Below are positions 35,414 through 44,665 of a stretch of 64,000 nucleotides of DNA, piece by piece; position 1 is the first letter of the stretch, and the number at the start of each line of letters is the position of its first letter. Source of the DNA: Streptococcus sp. 29887 (GTDB lineage Bacteria > Bacillota > Bacilli > Lactobacillales > Streptococcaceae). Below the pieces are notes generated by a model that saw nothing but the letters and a program-made list of their open reading frames with translations, was not told where the DNA came from and made no database searches. The stretch lies in NCBI RefSeq assembly GCF_032595075.1, contig NZ_CP118735.1, positions 1,640,001 through 1,704,000 on the forward strand, in the 5' to 3' direction. The position numbers were made by a program, and so were the translations under genes.

Positions 35414-36445
35414 CTATAGACTTGAAATTTTTAGTAACGCTAGGTCAAAGAGGTAATCTTTCTCAAACACACCTGTTTTAATTTGGTAGTCTGTTTCAAT
35501 CAACAATTTGACCACCTTTTTCAGAAATCCAAGAGATAAGTAGCGCGAATCCCGAAGTGCAAATTTGATTTGATAGGGATTGACCTTTCGCCCCATGATT
35601 TCTGACAATTCTGCTACCATTTGTGGCTCACTCTTGCCTTGTTCTCGAAGAAGTTGAACCTGTAAATAAGTACGGAATTGGGTCAGCATAATGGCGATCA
35701 ACTTGATTTCATCCTCCCCCTGTAAGCGTAAGTCACGAACAAGTTGACGGGCCTCGTCGATGTTCGATTGGAGAACCATTTGGGTCAAGTCAAAAATATT
35801 GTCCTGCAGCGTCTTGGGAATAGCGGCATCAATATCTGCCATCCTAATCAGATTTTGTCCCTTGTAAGACTGTAAAAAGGCTAGGTTTTTACTAATTTCT
35901 GCAAAATCAAAATTAGATTTGACCAATAAGTATTGAAAAACATCGGACGCCATCTGCAAGCCTAGTTGATTGGCCTCTTTTTGAAAATGGTTCTTTAAAT
36001 CCATTTCTTTCAAAGGACTGGCTTCTAAAACAAGACCATCTCGTTTGAGGAGTTTGACCAGGCGACGCTTGCTGTCCAACTTACCTGGGGCTAGGATTAT
36101 CAAACGGGTTGTTTCGACAGGATTTTCCAAATAAGCCTCAAACTGCTTGAGCTCGTCATCCGTCAAATACCGCTTTTTATCCGTCGTCAAATCGGCAAAA
36201 TAGTCTAATATAACTACTTTTTCATCTGAAAAAAATGGCAAAGATACCAAATCCAAATCGACCTGACTGTAGTCAGCCTCAGACATATCAAAATAGGCAA
36301 AACCCAAATCTGCGGGATCAAAATCCACCTGCCTTAAAAGTAAGTCCTTGGCAATCTGATATTGTCCAACATCCTCACCGCATAAGACTGTCAGGGACCC
36401 TAAATGTTCTTTTCTTAACTTCTCAATCTGTCCAATAATTGTCAT
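35414..36445 (-). CDS. holA: DNA polymerase III delta subunit
   Basis: This 343-residue clamp-loader delta subunit opens the beta clamp. [45 protein letters not shown] and the C-terminal helical collar ([25 protein letters not shown]) fit the family. The ATG at 36445 follows GAGGATGAT and is preferred to an upstream in-frame start at 36517 within the MBL gene. In S. mutans, comEA-comEC-holA-sodA are neighbours. Here an 8-kb block separates comEC from holA. Confidence 0.93.
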   Translation of the reverse strand: MTIIGQIEKLRKEHLGSLTVLCGEDVGQYQIAKDLLLRQVDFDPADLGFAYFDMSEADYSQVDLDLVSLPFFSDEKVVILDYFADLTTDKKRYLTDDELKQFEAYLENPVETTRLIILAPGKLDSKRRLVKLLKRDGLVLEASPLKEMDLKNHFQKEANQLGLQMASDVFQYLLVKSNFDFAEISKNLAFLQSYKGQNLIRMADIDAAIPKTLQDNIFDLTQMVLQSNIDEARQLVRDLRLQGEDEIKLIAIMLTQFRTYLQVQLLREQGKSEPQMVAELSEIMGRKVNPYQIKFALRDSRYLSLGFLKKVVKLLIETDYQIKTGVFEKDYLFDLALLKISSL

Positions 36446-36509
36446 ATCATCCTCTACTTCTCTCTCCATTTTACCATAAAAAGACACCCAGTAGGTCACT
36501 GGGTGCTGG

Positions 36510-37430
36510 CTAACCAAGTTTTTTAGCAGTAGGTGGAATCATCAGCTTCCTGTCTTGCTGACTTGTAAATGGGACAAGGGGAGGACGAGATCTTTCCATA
36601 TAAGCCATTACTTCTTTCCCTTCTGGTGTAAATTGTAGCAGGGAATAAAATGAATCATGATAAAAAAGGAAAATATAGCCATTTTCATAGGCTTCTTTTA
36701 TCCACTTGGTCTTAGCAGCAATACTATCCATTGGATAGTCATCCACAGCCGCAACCCATAAGGGATTACGATGGGCATGCGTTAGGAGTAAATCTGCCAT
36801 GTGAATAATGGTCTGCTGGTCTTGTTTTAATAGAATGATAGAATGCCCCTTGCTGTGTCCACCTGTCTTGTGCATCTCAATACCTGGGATGATTTCAATA
36901 GATGGACCAAAGGTTTTGACTTGAGATTGAATAGCTTGCCAATTCTCCTTGAGATAGGTTGCACGGGTACGAGGATTTGGAAGACGGACTTCATCCCATT
37001 CTATTTCATTGATGTAAATGTTGGCATTGGGAAAGGTCGAAACAAGCCCGCCTTCTTCAAGACAGGTCAAGCCACCCGCATGGTCATTGTGCATGTGGGT
37101 CATCAGCACTCCGTCAATATCCTGTCTGCTATAGCCCAATTCAGCCAAACTTTCTAACATTCTGTTCTCAGAAACAACCCCTAAATTTCTAACTTGTTTG
37201 GCATCTAATTTTTCAGTCCCCAAACTGCTATCAATCAGAAATTTCTTCCCCTTATATTCAATGAGTATAGGATCTGTCAAATCAGCTACCAAGCCGTCGG
37301 CTGTTGTTGGATAATATCTGGACCAAACAGCCTTGGGGACAGGCCCAAACAAGGTACCTGCATCTGTATATTTGTCAGCTCCCCGTAGCCAGGTAATCCT
37401 CATTTCTCCAAATTCAAATGCTTGTAACAT
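36510..37430 (-). CDS. MBL-fold metallohydrolase
   Basis: This 306-residue metallo-beta-lactamase-fold protein has the metal motif LMTHMHNDHAGG (about 113-124), a later metal-ligand histidine in KTGGHSKGHSIILL (about 199-212) and MADLLLTHAHRNP (about 220). The fold group contains lactonases (AHL quenchers), thiolases and other hydrolases, and no substrate is evident. AGGAG precedes the ATG at 37430, 10 bases after the LysR gene, with which it is probably cotranscribed. It may be the target operon of that regulator. Confidence 0.85.
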   Translation of the reverse strand: MLQAFEFGEMRITWLRGADKYTDAGTLFGPVPKAVWSRYYPTTADGLVADLTDPILIEYKGKKFLIDSSLGTEKLDAKQVRNLGVVSENRMLESLAELGYSRQDIDGVLMTHMHNDHAGGLTCLEEGGLVSTFPNANIYINEIEWDEVRLPNPRTRATYLKENWQAIQSQVKTFGPSIEIIPGIEMHKTGGHSKGHSIILLKQDQQTIIHMADLLLTHAHRNPLWVAAVDDYPMDSIAAKTKWIKEAYENGYIFLFYHDSFYSLLQFTPEGKEVMAYMERSRPPLVPFTSQQDRKLMIPPTAKKLG

Positions 37431-37440
37431 GGTTTCTCCT

Positions 37441-38400
37441 TTATCCGACTGGTACATTCAGACTGCTCATGCAATTGCAACCACCCGTTTGCTCCTCACT
37501 AGTTGGGACATGAAACTTCAGTATTTCCTCATAGATGAAATTCTCTGCCTCCCCCACTCGTTTACGATGCGGTCGACACAGCCAGACATTAAAGGGTAGG
37601 GCATCACGAAAGTGAACGACCCTAAACTGACTTTCATCAATCAATTCTTCGACACTATTCGGCAACACACTAACGATATCATTTCCTGCTGTTGCAGCGA
37701 CCATATAGTCCCAAGAAGAGGAATGATGTAGACGTTGAATATCTATATTCTCATCCTTCAACTTCTGCATAATATTGCTATAGCTGGTAAAGTTTTGATT
37801 AAAGGTCGTTATGGGATAGTCCTGCAAGTCGCTCCATTCCAAATATTCCTTACTGGCTAGCGGATGGTCTTTATCCATAAAAGCAACGTACTCATCTTTG
37901 TGGATTAGGTGCTGTTCATATTTTTTGCTATCCAGCTTGGTCGGCTCGACTAGGAGAGCTATATTTAGCTCATTGTGCACAAATTTTTTCCATATTTCCA
38001 AGCCACCCCCCTCTAAAATTTCGATATTGATAGTGGGGTAATTGACATAAAATTTGGGCAAAAGATGAGAAAAATAAGCTCTCAAAATGATGGACGGAAG
38101 ACCAAGTCGGATAGTTCCTTGCTGTTTGGCAGCTTCTTTTTGAATAACATCCTGCATTTCTTCGTATTTGGCAACAATTTCTGTCGCAAAACGATAGACC
38201 ATGCGACCCGCTTCTGTCATACCATCCAAGCGCCCATTTTTCCGATTAAATAATTGAATGCCTTCACTTGCTTCAAAATGCGTGATAAATTGACTTAAGG
38301 CAGACTGGCTGATATGAATTTTCTTAGCTGCAAGGGATAAATTACATCTGCACTCCACGATATTGATCAGGTATCCCATTTGTACAATATCCATGCCCAT
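37441..38400 (-). CDS. LysR-family transcriptional regulator
   Basis: This 319-residue regulator has an N-terminal winged helix-turn-helix with NLSLAAKKIHISQSALSQFI (about 20-39) and a C-terminal periplasmic-binding-like effector domain (TIRLGLPSIILRAYF at about 95). AGGAG lies 7 bases before the ATG. A cysteine-containing tail (GGCNCMSSLN) at the very end is unusual and may bind metal or sense thiols, or may be decoration. The LysR/MBL pair stands alone between holA and the metalloprotease. Confidence 0.9.
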   Translation of the reverse strand: MGMDIVQMGYLINIVECRCNLSLAAKKIHISQSALSQFITHFEASEGIQLFNRKNGRLDGMTEAGRMVYRFATEIVAKYEEMQDVIQKEAAKQQGTIRLGLPSIILRAYFSHLLPKFYVNYPTINIEILEGGGLEIWKKFVHNELNIALLVEPTKLDSKKYEQHLIHKDEYVAFMDKDHPLASKEYLEWSDLQDYPITTFNQNFTSYSNIMQKLKDENIDIQRLHHSSSWDYMVAATAGNDIVSVLPNSVEELIDESQFRVVHFRDALPFNVWLCRPHRKRVGEAENFIYEEILKFHVPTSEEQTGGCNCMSSLNVPVG

Positions 38401-38573
38401 TACACTACTCCTTCTATTACAAGGACCAATTTTAAGAGAAGTGCTTCCCCTTCTCTTCTTTTACACGTTTTATTTATATCATTATACCATATATACTCTA
38501 TTTTGCATACTTATTGATTGGAAAAGTCAATTGTTTTTGAGCAAGGCTAGCACTCCTTGAAAAAAGAAAAAGA

Positions 38574-38623
38574 AAACGAACAAACTATCTGCTCTTGTAA
38601 TTCCAGATGTTTGTCCGTTTCTG
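38574..38623 (-). terminator. Terminator after the M26 protease gene
   Basis: On the minus strand AACGGACAAACATCTG and CAGATAGTTTGTTCGTT pair across about 14 bases with two small mismatches and are followed by a T-rich tail. Confidence 0.65.
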
Positions 38624-38654
38624 ATACTAATTCTTAAGCAAAATCTATTCCGCT

Positions 38655-41600
38655 TTATTCAGCTTTTTTGCGACCAATCCAGAAACTAAAGCCTAGGGAT
38701 GCAAGTAAGAATCCTAGAAGACTTAGATTGTTTCTCTCCCCTGTTTCAGGTAAACGATTGGAAGTTGACGTGGCTGAATTGCTACTTGTCAAGGTGGCAC
38801 TGAACTGGTCTGCCTGCTTCTGAGGTACGGCTACCAACGGTAACACAGCTGGCTTGGTCTCCATATTTTTCTGCCGTTGCTGTAACAATGAAGCGGCTGG
38901 CATTGCCGGAGTATAAGCTTCACTTCTTGTTACTGTTAGAGGTAAGGTACCACTTGGAATAAAATGAGTAACCCCCTTGCCTTTTGCAGTCACCAATAAT
39001 GGCAAAATCCCCTCTGGCAAGAAGTGGCTGATACTTGCCCCTTTGGAAGTTACCATCAATGGAAGTGTTCCCTCTAGTAACTGATGATTGACAGAACTAC
39101 CTTTAGCAATCTCCAAACTTGGTAAACTATGGTCTAGACCATCACCTGTAGACCAAATTGCTCCATCTAATAGACCAAGTGAAATCTTATGACCAGCATT
39201 CAGGAGTTGGACAATAGCGTCTACAGAGAAAGTCGGAAGACTGTGCAATAAGGCTCCACCATTTGCCGTTTCAAGAGGTGGGAGAATTCCGACTGGCAAT
39301 TCATGGGTAACTCCCTTGCCTTTGGCAGTAACCAACGGTTCTAAAACGCCTGCTGGCAATTCATGACGAACACCTCCACCATTTGCCGTTTCAAGAGGCG
39401 GAAGAATTCCGACCGGCAATTCATGGGTAACTCCCTTGCCTTTGGCAGTAACCAACGGTTCTAAAACGCCTGCTGGCAATTCATGACGAACACCTCCTCC
39501 ATTTGCCGTTTCAAGAGGTGGAAGAATTCCGACCGGTAATTCATGGGTAACTCCCTTGCCTTTGGCAGTTACCAACGGTTCTAAAACGCCTGCTGGCAAT
39601 TCATGACGAACACCTCCTCCATTTGCCGTTTCAAGAGGTGGAAGAATTCCGACCGGCAATTCATGGGTAACTCCCTTGCCTTTGGCAGTTACCAACGGTT
39701 CTAAAACGCCTACTGGCAAGCTGTGTTTGACAACTTCTCCATTTTTTATTGTGAGGATATGAAGAGGTACTACAAGCTCTTCTTGGCTGCGATCATCATA
39801 GACCACACGAACAGTCATGGAGTAATCACCACTAGACTGTGGAATTGGAGTGACTACTACAACATCAAATTGACCTGCGTCAGCTGGTAGATTGATTTGC
39901 TTCACAATTTCAGCTTTTGTTTCCTCACTACTGCTTGTCGGTAGGACACGGGCTTCCCCATTAACATGAGGCTGGTAGCGATCCGCTTTAGGAAGAACGC
40001 CTTCTGGTAAGCTGTGTTTGACAACTTCTCCATTTTTTATTGTGAGGATATGAAGAGGTACTACAAGCTCTTCTTGGCTACGGTCGTCATAGACCACACG
40101 AACAGTCATGGAGTGGTCGCCACTAGACTGTGGAATTGGAGTAACTACTACAACATCAAATTGACCTGCGTCAGCTGGTAGATTGATTTGCTTCACAATT
40201 TCAGCTTTTGTTTCCTCACTACTGCTTGTCGGTAGGACACGGGCTTCCCCATTAACATGAGGCTGGTAGCGACTTGCTTTTGGCAGAACCAAGACTACTG
40301 GAATCTCAATCGTTTTACTGCTAGTGATAGCTGTCAACACCGTTCTGTCAAAGTTTGGATCCAACTGATAGGTTCCCTCTGTTGCTATAGGCAAATCGTT
40401 CTCCACACCTGTGATTGATTGCCCATTATCAACTTGCACCTGCTTCTCTTTTAACAACTGACCTGACTGGGTGAAGTGCAAGGTTACTGTATGAGTTTGA
40501 ACAGGCTGTTTTAGCTCTACCAAGCGATAAATAATTTCATCTTTGACCAGGTCAAAACGATTATAGCCTTTCTCCAAGGTAATACGAGCTGTAGGAGATA
40601 ACATTCCCTCAACCCTGACATATTCCTTGTCTATATTCTTGGCTAGATTTTGTTCAAATCCTCTAACCAGTACCTCAACATTTCCCTCAATATCTCCTAT
40701 TACATTGAGACTGGATTCCACTGGAATAATGACTGTCCCCTGACCAGATAAGCTACCTAAGGTGACTGGATCATTGGCAATAGTCAACTGAGTACCCGAT
40801 TCTAGCTCTACACCAGTCGAGATTTCAGATACCTGACTAGCTAAACTAACATCCGCCTGATTGACCAATTCGAGCGTTTGGATATTTTGTAAGTTAAGAC
40901 CATAAACACGTGCAGTATCAATCGTAACCTTATTATCCCAACTTCCGTTGCCGTCAATTGACTTCAGACTGCTAGACTTTGATGTTACCAAAACTGGCTC
41001 CATCACAACTTCTCCATTAACACCTGACAGTTTGATTCCTTGGTCTACACTAACAAAATCCGACAGGATAGAAATAGTTACTGGAATGTTACTTACTGAA
41101 TCAGCATTTCCAGCATAAATGGTGTTAAACCGAGTGTCTGAATTTCCATTAAGGATGGTAATTTTCCCATGACTGCCTGCTGGTTGACCTGAACGAGAAC
41201 CGGCAACTAGAGTGGGACGTAAGTCACTTTGTGCCTGACTCATTGTTGTAGATACCTGATCTAAGGTCAAGTGATAGCCATTGGCATAAATATTGGGTTG
41301 TTTACTACCATCTACTAACATATTTAATGTTAAATCCGCAAAGGTCACATCAGCCCCTAGCTCCACATCTGGACCGCGGAAACTTAGGCGATGACCTTGA
41401 CCATCAATAGTGACAGCCTTATCAAGGAGGAAAGGTTTATCCTGCCGGTGCATGATGTTGCTAACAAGCTTGATCCTATCCCCATTTTTTGCCTGTGCAA
41501 GAGCAAAAGATAAACTCTGATAAGGATTATCAAGGGTCCCGTTACCATCTTGGGATTTCTCATCACCATTGGTTACATACAAATCACGCGCTACTTGTTC

Positions 41601-44495
41601 CTGATAAATGCTTGTACGGAAGTCATTTGTGTCCCGCAAATAGGCTTGGTAGAGGCTTGTTTTTAATTCCCTCACTGCTGTCACTCTATGTGACAGATAG
41701 GTATTGTTTTTCGCATTGGTTTTCAATTGAAGTAAATCCTTAGCAATAGCCTGATCCATCATGGTTTGAATCGTGGCAAAATCACTGGCTACACTAGTCG
41801 GTTTTAGTTCAGATACCTTGGCAATGCGGCGTGCAAACATGGCTTTTTTGAAGGCGGATAAATCGCCACCGTATGCAGGCATGATGGCAGAAAGGGCTGC
41901 TTGGTCGGTGGCATACTGGTTTGAGATATAGGCTACCATTCCATTTTCATAGCCATATTCCCCTAAAATCTCATAGGCATTTCGTTTAAAACCAATGTCG
42001 CCAACACTTCCACTATTGTTTTGGAGGGCGGCATAAATTGGTTCAAAAAGAGGGATGGTATAGTAGGAATTGGTTCGGGCTGTTCCGACTGTATACATTC
42101 CATCAAATTTATAGCGCGCCGAAATCAGGCTTTGATTTATAAAATCATCAATAGAGGTCAGACTGGCTGCTAGACTGGTATCAATATGGCTGACCCTCTC
42201 TGTCACTAGTCCGATTCCATTATTTTTGGGGTTTGGAATGATGCTGATTTTATTAAGCAAAACAGCCCTGTCTTCTGCGCTACGGTTTAAGATAGATTGC
42301 GCCTCTGCATAGTCAAGGGTGTAAAGAACATCCAAGATACCTTGCATATAAGTCTTCATATCCTCAGTCGTTTGAAACCGAGTTGGCAGGCTGTTTTGAG
42401 TGCGATTGCCTGTCAATGTATAGGCAGTATTGAGGTTAAAAACAGGATCGTAGGCAGTACCTAAACTGTTATTGATTGACTCAAAGAGCCCTCGTGCATA
42501 AACTTCTGGACCTTGACCTGCTCTCCTACCGTGGCCATTGAGCCAAATTGTCTTATCCAGTATGTGCGTTAATTCATGGGTATAGACAGATTGCCCATCA
42601 TCAGTAAGGGATTTTTTCAGGTAGAGATTGACACTGGAACTGCCATTGGCTTGACCATCTGCTCGGAAAAAATTGGAGTAGATATTCAAAGGACGAATAA
42701 ACTCTCTAACTCCCTCCAACACCTTAGAACCGAATTTAGGCGAATACAATTCACTTGCACTCTGAGGCGACTGACCGTATTTTTGCACACTATCCACCAC
42801 AATAATCGGTGCATGGTTGGTCAACTGCTCTTTCTTCTGGGTCATGCGGTACCAGAAGTTTAAAAATTCCTGTTGGTGTTCTGCGTATCTGGACAAGGTA
42901 GCTAGAAAATCCTGCTGACTGCCAGCTTGGCTTGGATTTACATAGGTCTCTTTTAAGCCATAATTGACTGTATTTGAGGTTGAAATTGCATAGATACTAT
43001 CTGATGATAAGCTCAACAGTGGAATAAGGTGATTTTTTAAACGACCGTCTGTTTTGATTTTTTCATACAAGGAAGCAGAGCTGTAAGCATTGGTTGCTTC
43101 AACAATATGGGCTTTAGTAGTCTGTTTAAACCACTCTTCCTCTGATAGGCTCGGGTCAAAGAGACTGACCCCCTTTTCCACAAATGCTGCCAAATCTGTT
43201 TGGCTTGTAAGCGGAGCTAATTTCCTCTGATAGGTATTCGCACTCTGATCCATGGTCAAATCTTGATAAGTCAGATTTGCAAGTCCAAGGAGATTCTCAA
43301 GGGTATCTCCCCTACCTCCGAAAACTTGAGGATGGAAGAGAATTAAATCTTTGGCTGCATAATTTCCAAATGTGAATGAATAGCGGCGATCCAAGTAACT
43401 TAAGGCTGTGAGAATTTGCTCCTTCTTGGCTCTTACTCTGTCAATATTCACAGCAGCAGCCTTTTCAAATACTCCAGTTAAAATCTGTTCCAAGTCTGTC
43501 TGAACACGCTCAAAGCTTGATCTCATGTCCAGCAAATCCATGTAGGCTGTTTGCTTTTCCGCTGCGGTAGGGGCTTGCCCACCTTTTTCTTGGCTAAGGC
43601 TCTTTACCAGCTCATTGTCCACAATAGAACTTACTCGATGACTGAGGTGAGGATAAAGTGAATCATAGGTCACTTTAGCAAAGTCAGCCTTCAGTGAAGC
43701 AACCTGTTGCGCAACTGCATCGCTGGTCTGGCTTGTTGTTGGCTGAGAATCCGCAGGAACTATCTGGCTACTACCATCTGAATTGAGTACTTGGAATTTA
43801 TGAACAGTAGCTCCACTGACTGAAGTCATTAGCTGACCTTGGGCATCTAATGGTAGTTTTGCTACTTCAGTAACTGCCACACTGCGTGCTCTTCGTGCTG
43901 AACGTAGCACAGGCTGAACGACTTCCTCTACTGCTTGTTCAGTCGGAGCGACTTCCCCTGCTGCTGTTTCTGTTGGTTGAACTGGTTGAGTAGCCTCGTC
44001 CCTTGAACCTGCTGGTTCTTGTACCGTTTGAACAGACTCTGGTTCTACTGGCTCAATAACCTGATGAGAATTTTCTGCTGGGAGCGTGTTCTCATTTACC
44101 TGCTCCAGTGCAGGCTGCTCTTGCCCTGCTTCTGCTGGAAGTGCTGCTTGGGGGGCTGAAAGGTCTTGAGAGACCACTTCCTTCTGAATAGCTGGTTCTA
44201 CTTCTACAAGCTGGCTTTCTTGAGCTGGGTTCTCCTGTATGGCTTCGTTTAGTGAGGAAGCAACGGTTTCTGGAGTTTGAACAGCTACCTCATTGGTTAC
44301 CAGCTCTTGACTTGCCTCATCTGTTACTGACTGACTAGTTTGTTGACTACTAGTAGGCACTTGACTTACCTCTTGCGCAGCCGCAACCTGCCCTCCTAGG
44401 ACGCTAAAGCTAATGGCCAAAGCAACTGACACGACACCAATGGAAAACTTACGAATGCCAAAATGGTGCTTCTTTTGTAAAAAATGTAAATTCAT
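38655..44495 (-). CDS. M26-family (ZmpA/ZmpB/ZmpC, IgA1 protease-like) LPXTG-anchored zinc metalloprotease
   Basis: This 1,946-residue surface protein starts with a YSIRK-like signal peptide (FGIRKFSIGVVSVALA) and a Q/E/V-rich low-complexity region (about 45-240). An M26-like catalytic region follows with HELTH at 640-644 and the presumed third zinc ligand E in GQGPEVYARG about 24 residues later. Further M26 landmarks are FKRNAYEILGEYGYENG and FKKAMFARRIAKVSELKP. A beta-helix-like domain (about 1010-1330) comes next, then two 97-residue repeats, about four 40-residue repeats, and LPETG (1915-1919) with a hydrophobic segment and RKKAE. The ATG at 44495 follows AGGAG. Sortase A should anchor it. 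The substrate (IgA1, matrix or other) cannot be inferred. Confidence 0.9.
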   Translation of the reverse strand: MNLHFLQKKHHFGIRKFSIGVVSVALAISFSVLGGQVAAAQEVSQVPTSSQQTSQSVTDEASQELVTNEVAVQTPETVASSLNEAIQENPAQESQLVEVEPAIQKEVVSQDLSAPQAALPAEAGQEQPALEQVNENTLPAENSHQVIEPVEPESVQTVQEPAGSRDEATQPVQPTETAAGEVAPTEQAVEEVVQPVLRSARRARSVAVTEVAKLPLDAQGQLMTSVSGATVHKFQVLNSDGSSQIVPADSQPTTSQTSDAVAQQVASLKADFAKVTYDSLYPHLSHRVSSIVDNELVKSLSQEKGGQAPTAAEKQTAYMDLLDMRSSFERVQTDLEQILTGVFEKAAAVNIDRVRAKKEQILTALSYLDRRYSFTFGNYAAKDLILFHPQVFGGRGDTLENLLGLANLTYQDLTMDQSANTYQRKLAPLTSQTDLAAFVEKGVSLFDPSLSEEEWFKQTTKAHIVEATNAYSSASLYEKIKTDGRLKNHLIPLLSLSSDSIYAISTSNTVNYGLKETYVNPSQAGSQQDFLATLSRYAEHQQEFLNFWYRMTQKKEQLTNHAPIIVVDSVQKYGQSPQSASELYSPKFGSKVLEGVREFIRPLNIYSNFFRADGQANGSSSVNLYLKKSLTDDGQSVYTHELTHILDKTIWLNGHGRRAGQGPEVYARGLFESINNSLGTAYDPVFNLNTAYTLTGNRTQNSLPTRFQTTEDMKTYMQGILDVLYTLDYAEAQSILNRSAEDRAVLLNKISIIPNPKNNGIGLVTERVSHIDTSLAASLTSIDDFINQSLISARYKFDGMYTVGTARTNSYYTIPLFEPIYAALQNNSGSVGDIGFKRNAYEILGEYGYENGMVAYISNQYATDQAALSAIMPAYGGDLSAFKKAMFARRIAKVSELKPTSVASDFATIQTMMDQAIAKDLLQLKTNAKNNTYLSHRVTAVRELKTSLYQAYLRDTNDFRTSIYQEQVARDLYVTNGDEKSQDGNGTLDNPYQSLSFALAQAKNGDRIKLVSNIMHRQDKPFLLDKAVTIDGQGHRLSFRGPDVELGADVTFADLTLNMLVDGSKQPNIYANGYHLTLDQVSTTMSQAQSDLRPTLVAGSRSGQPAGSHGKITILNGNSDTRFNTIYAGNADSVSNIPVTISILSDFVSVDQGIKLSGVNGEVVMEPVLVTSKSSSLKSIDGNGSWDNKVTIDTARVYGLNLQNIQTLELVNQADVSLASQVSEISTGVELESGTQLTIANDPVTLGSLSGQGTVIIPVESSLNVIGDIEGNVEVLVRGFEQNLAKNIDKEYVRVEGMLSPTARITLEKGYNRFDLVKDEIIYRLVELKQPVQTHTVTLHFTQSGQLLKEKQVQVDNGQSITGVENDLPIATEGTYQLDPNFDRTVLTAITSSKTIEIPVVLVLPKASRYQPHVNGEARVLPTSSSEETKAEIVKQINLPADAGQFDVVVVTPIPQSSGDHSMTVRVVYDDRSQEELVVPLHILTIKNGEVVKHSLPEGVLPKADRYQPHVNGEARVLPTSSSEETKAEIVKQINLPADAGQFDVVVVTPIPQSSGDYSMTVRVVYDDRSQEELVVPLHILTIKNGEVVKHSLPVGVLEPLVTAKGKGVTHELPVGILPPLETANGGGVRHELPAGVLEPLVTAKGKGVTHELPVGILPPLETANGGGVRHELPAGVLEPLVTAKGKGVTHELPVGILPPLETANGGGVRHELPAGVLEPLVTAKGKGVTHELPVGILPPLETANGGALLHSLPTFSVDAIVQLLNAGHKISLGLLDGAIWSTGDGLDHSLPSLEIAKGSSVNHQLLEGTLPLMVTSKGASISHFLPEGILPLLVTAKGKGVTHFIPSGTLPLTVTRSEAYTPAMPAASLLQQRQKNMETKPAVLPLVAVPQKQADQFSATLTSSNSATSTSNRLPETGERNNLSLLGFLLASLGFSFWIGRKKAE
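39261..39720 (-). repeat. Near-identical 120-bp repeats in the M26 protease gene
   Basis: The string ATTTGCCGTT recurs at 39261, 39381, 39501 and 39621, a period of exactly 120 bp (40 codons). The encoded unit alternates LVTAKGKGVTHELPVGILP with LETANGGGVRHELPAGVLE. Units differ at only a few bases, indicating recent slippage or recombination. They form the wall-spanning stalk. Confidence 0.95.
39722..40303 (-). repeat. Two 291-bp direct repeats in the M26 protease gene
   Basis: Two copies offset by exactly 291 bp encode 97-residue domains starting RYQPHVNGEARVLPTSSSEE and ending KNGEVVKHSLP. They differ at a few bases (for example GDHSM versus GDYSM). They resemble Rib-like or Ig-like surface repeats. 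Confidence 0.93.
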
Positions 44496-44538
44496 TAAAA
44501 TATAGTCTCCTTTTGAGCCAAATAAAAACTCTACTACA

Positions 44539-44567
44539 ATTATATAAGTAATAAACGTGAAATGCAA
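44539..44567 (-). promoter_or_regulatory. Promoter of the M26 protease gene
   Basis: On the minus strand TTGCAT (44562-44567), a 17-base spacer, and perfect TATAAT (44539-44544) lie 43 bases before the ATG at 44495. Confidence 0.75.
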
Positions 44568-44665
44568 AGAAAACGCTAGCAATCTTATAGAATCAAAAAA
44601 ATTTCCCAACGATAACCGTCAGGAAACTAATGAAAACCATTATTTCAAAGCAACCTCTTCAATCA

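Noticed and set aside
39261..39720. Regular 120-bp repeats resembling a CRISPR-like periodic array
   Set aside because: The period is in-frame coding sequence of the M26 protein with no unique spacers and no cas genes nearby.
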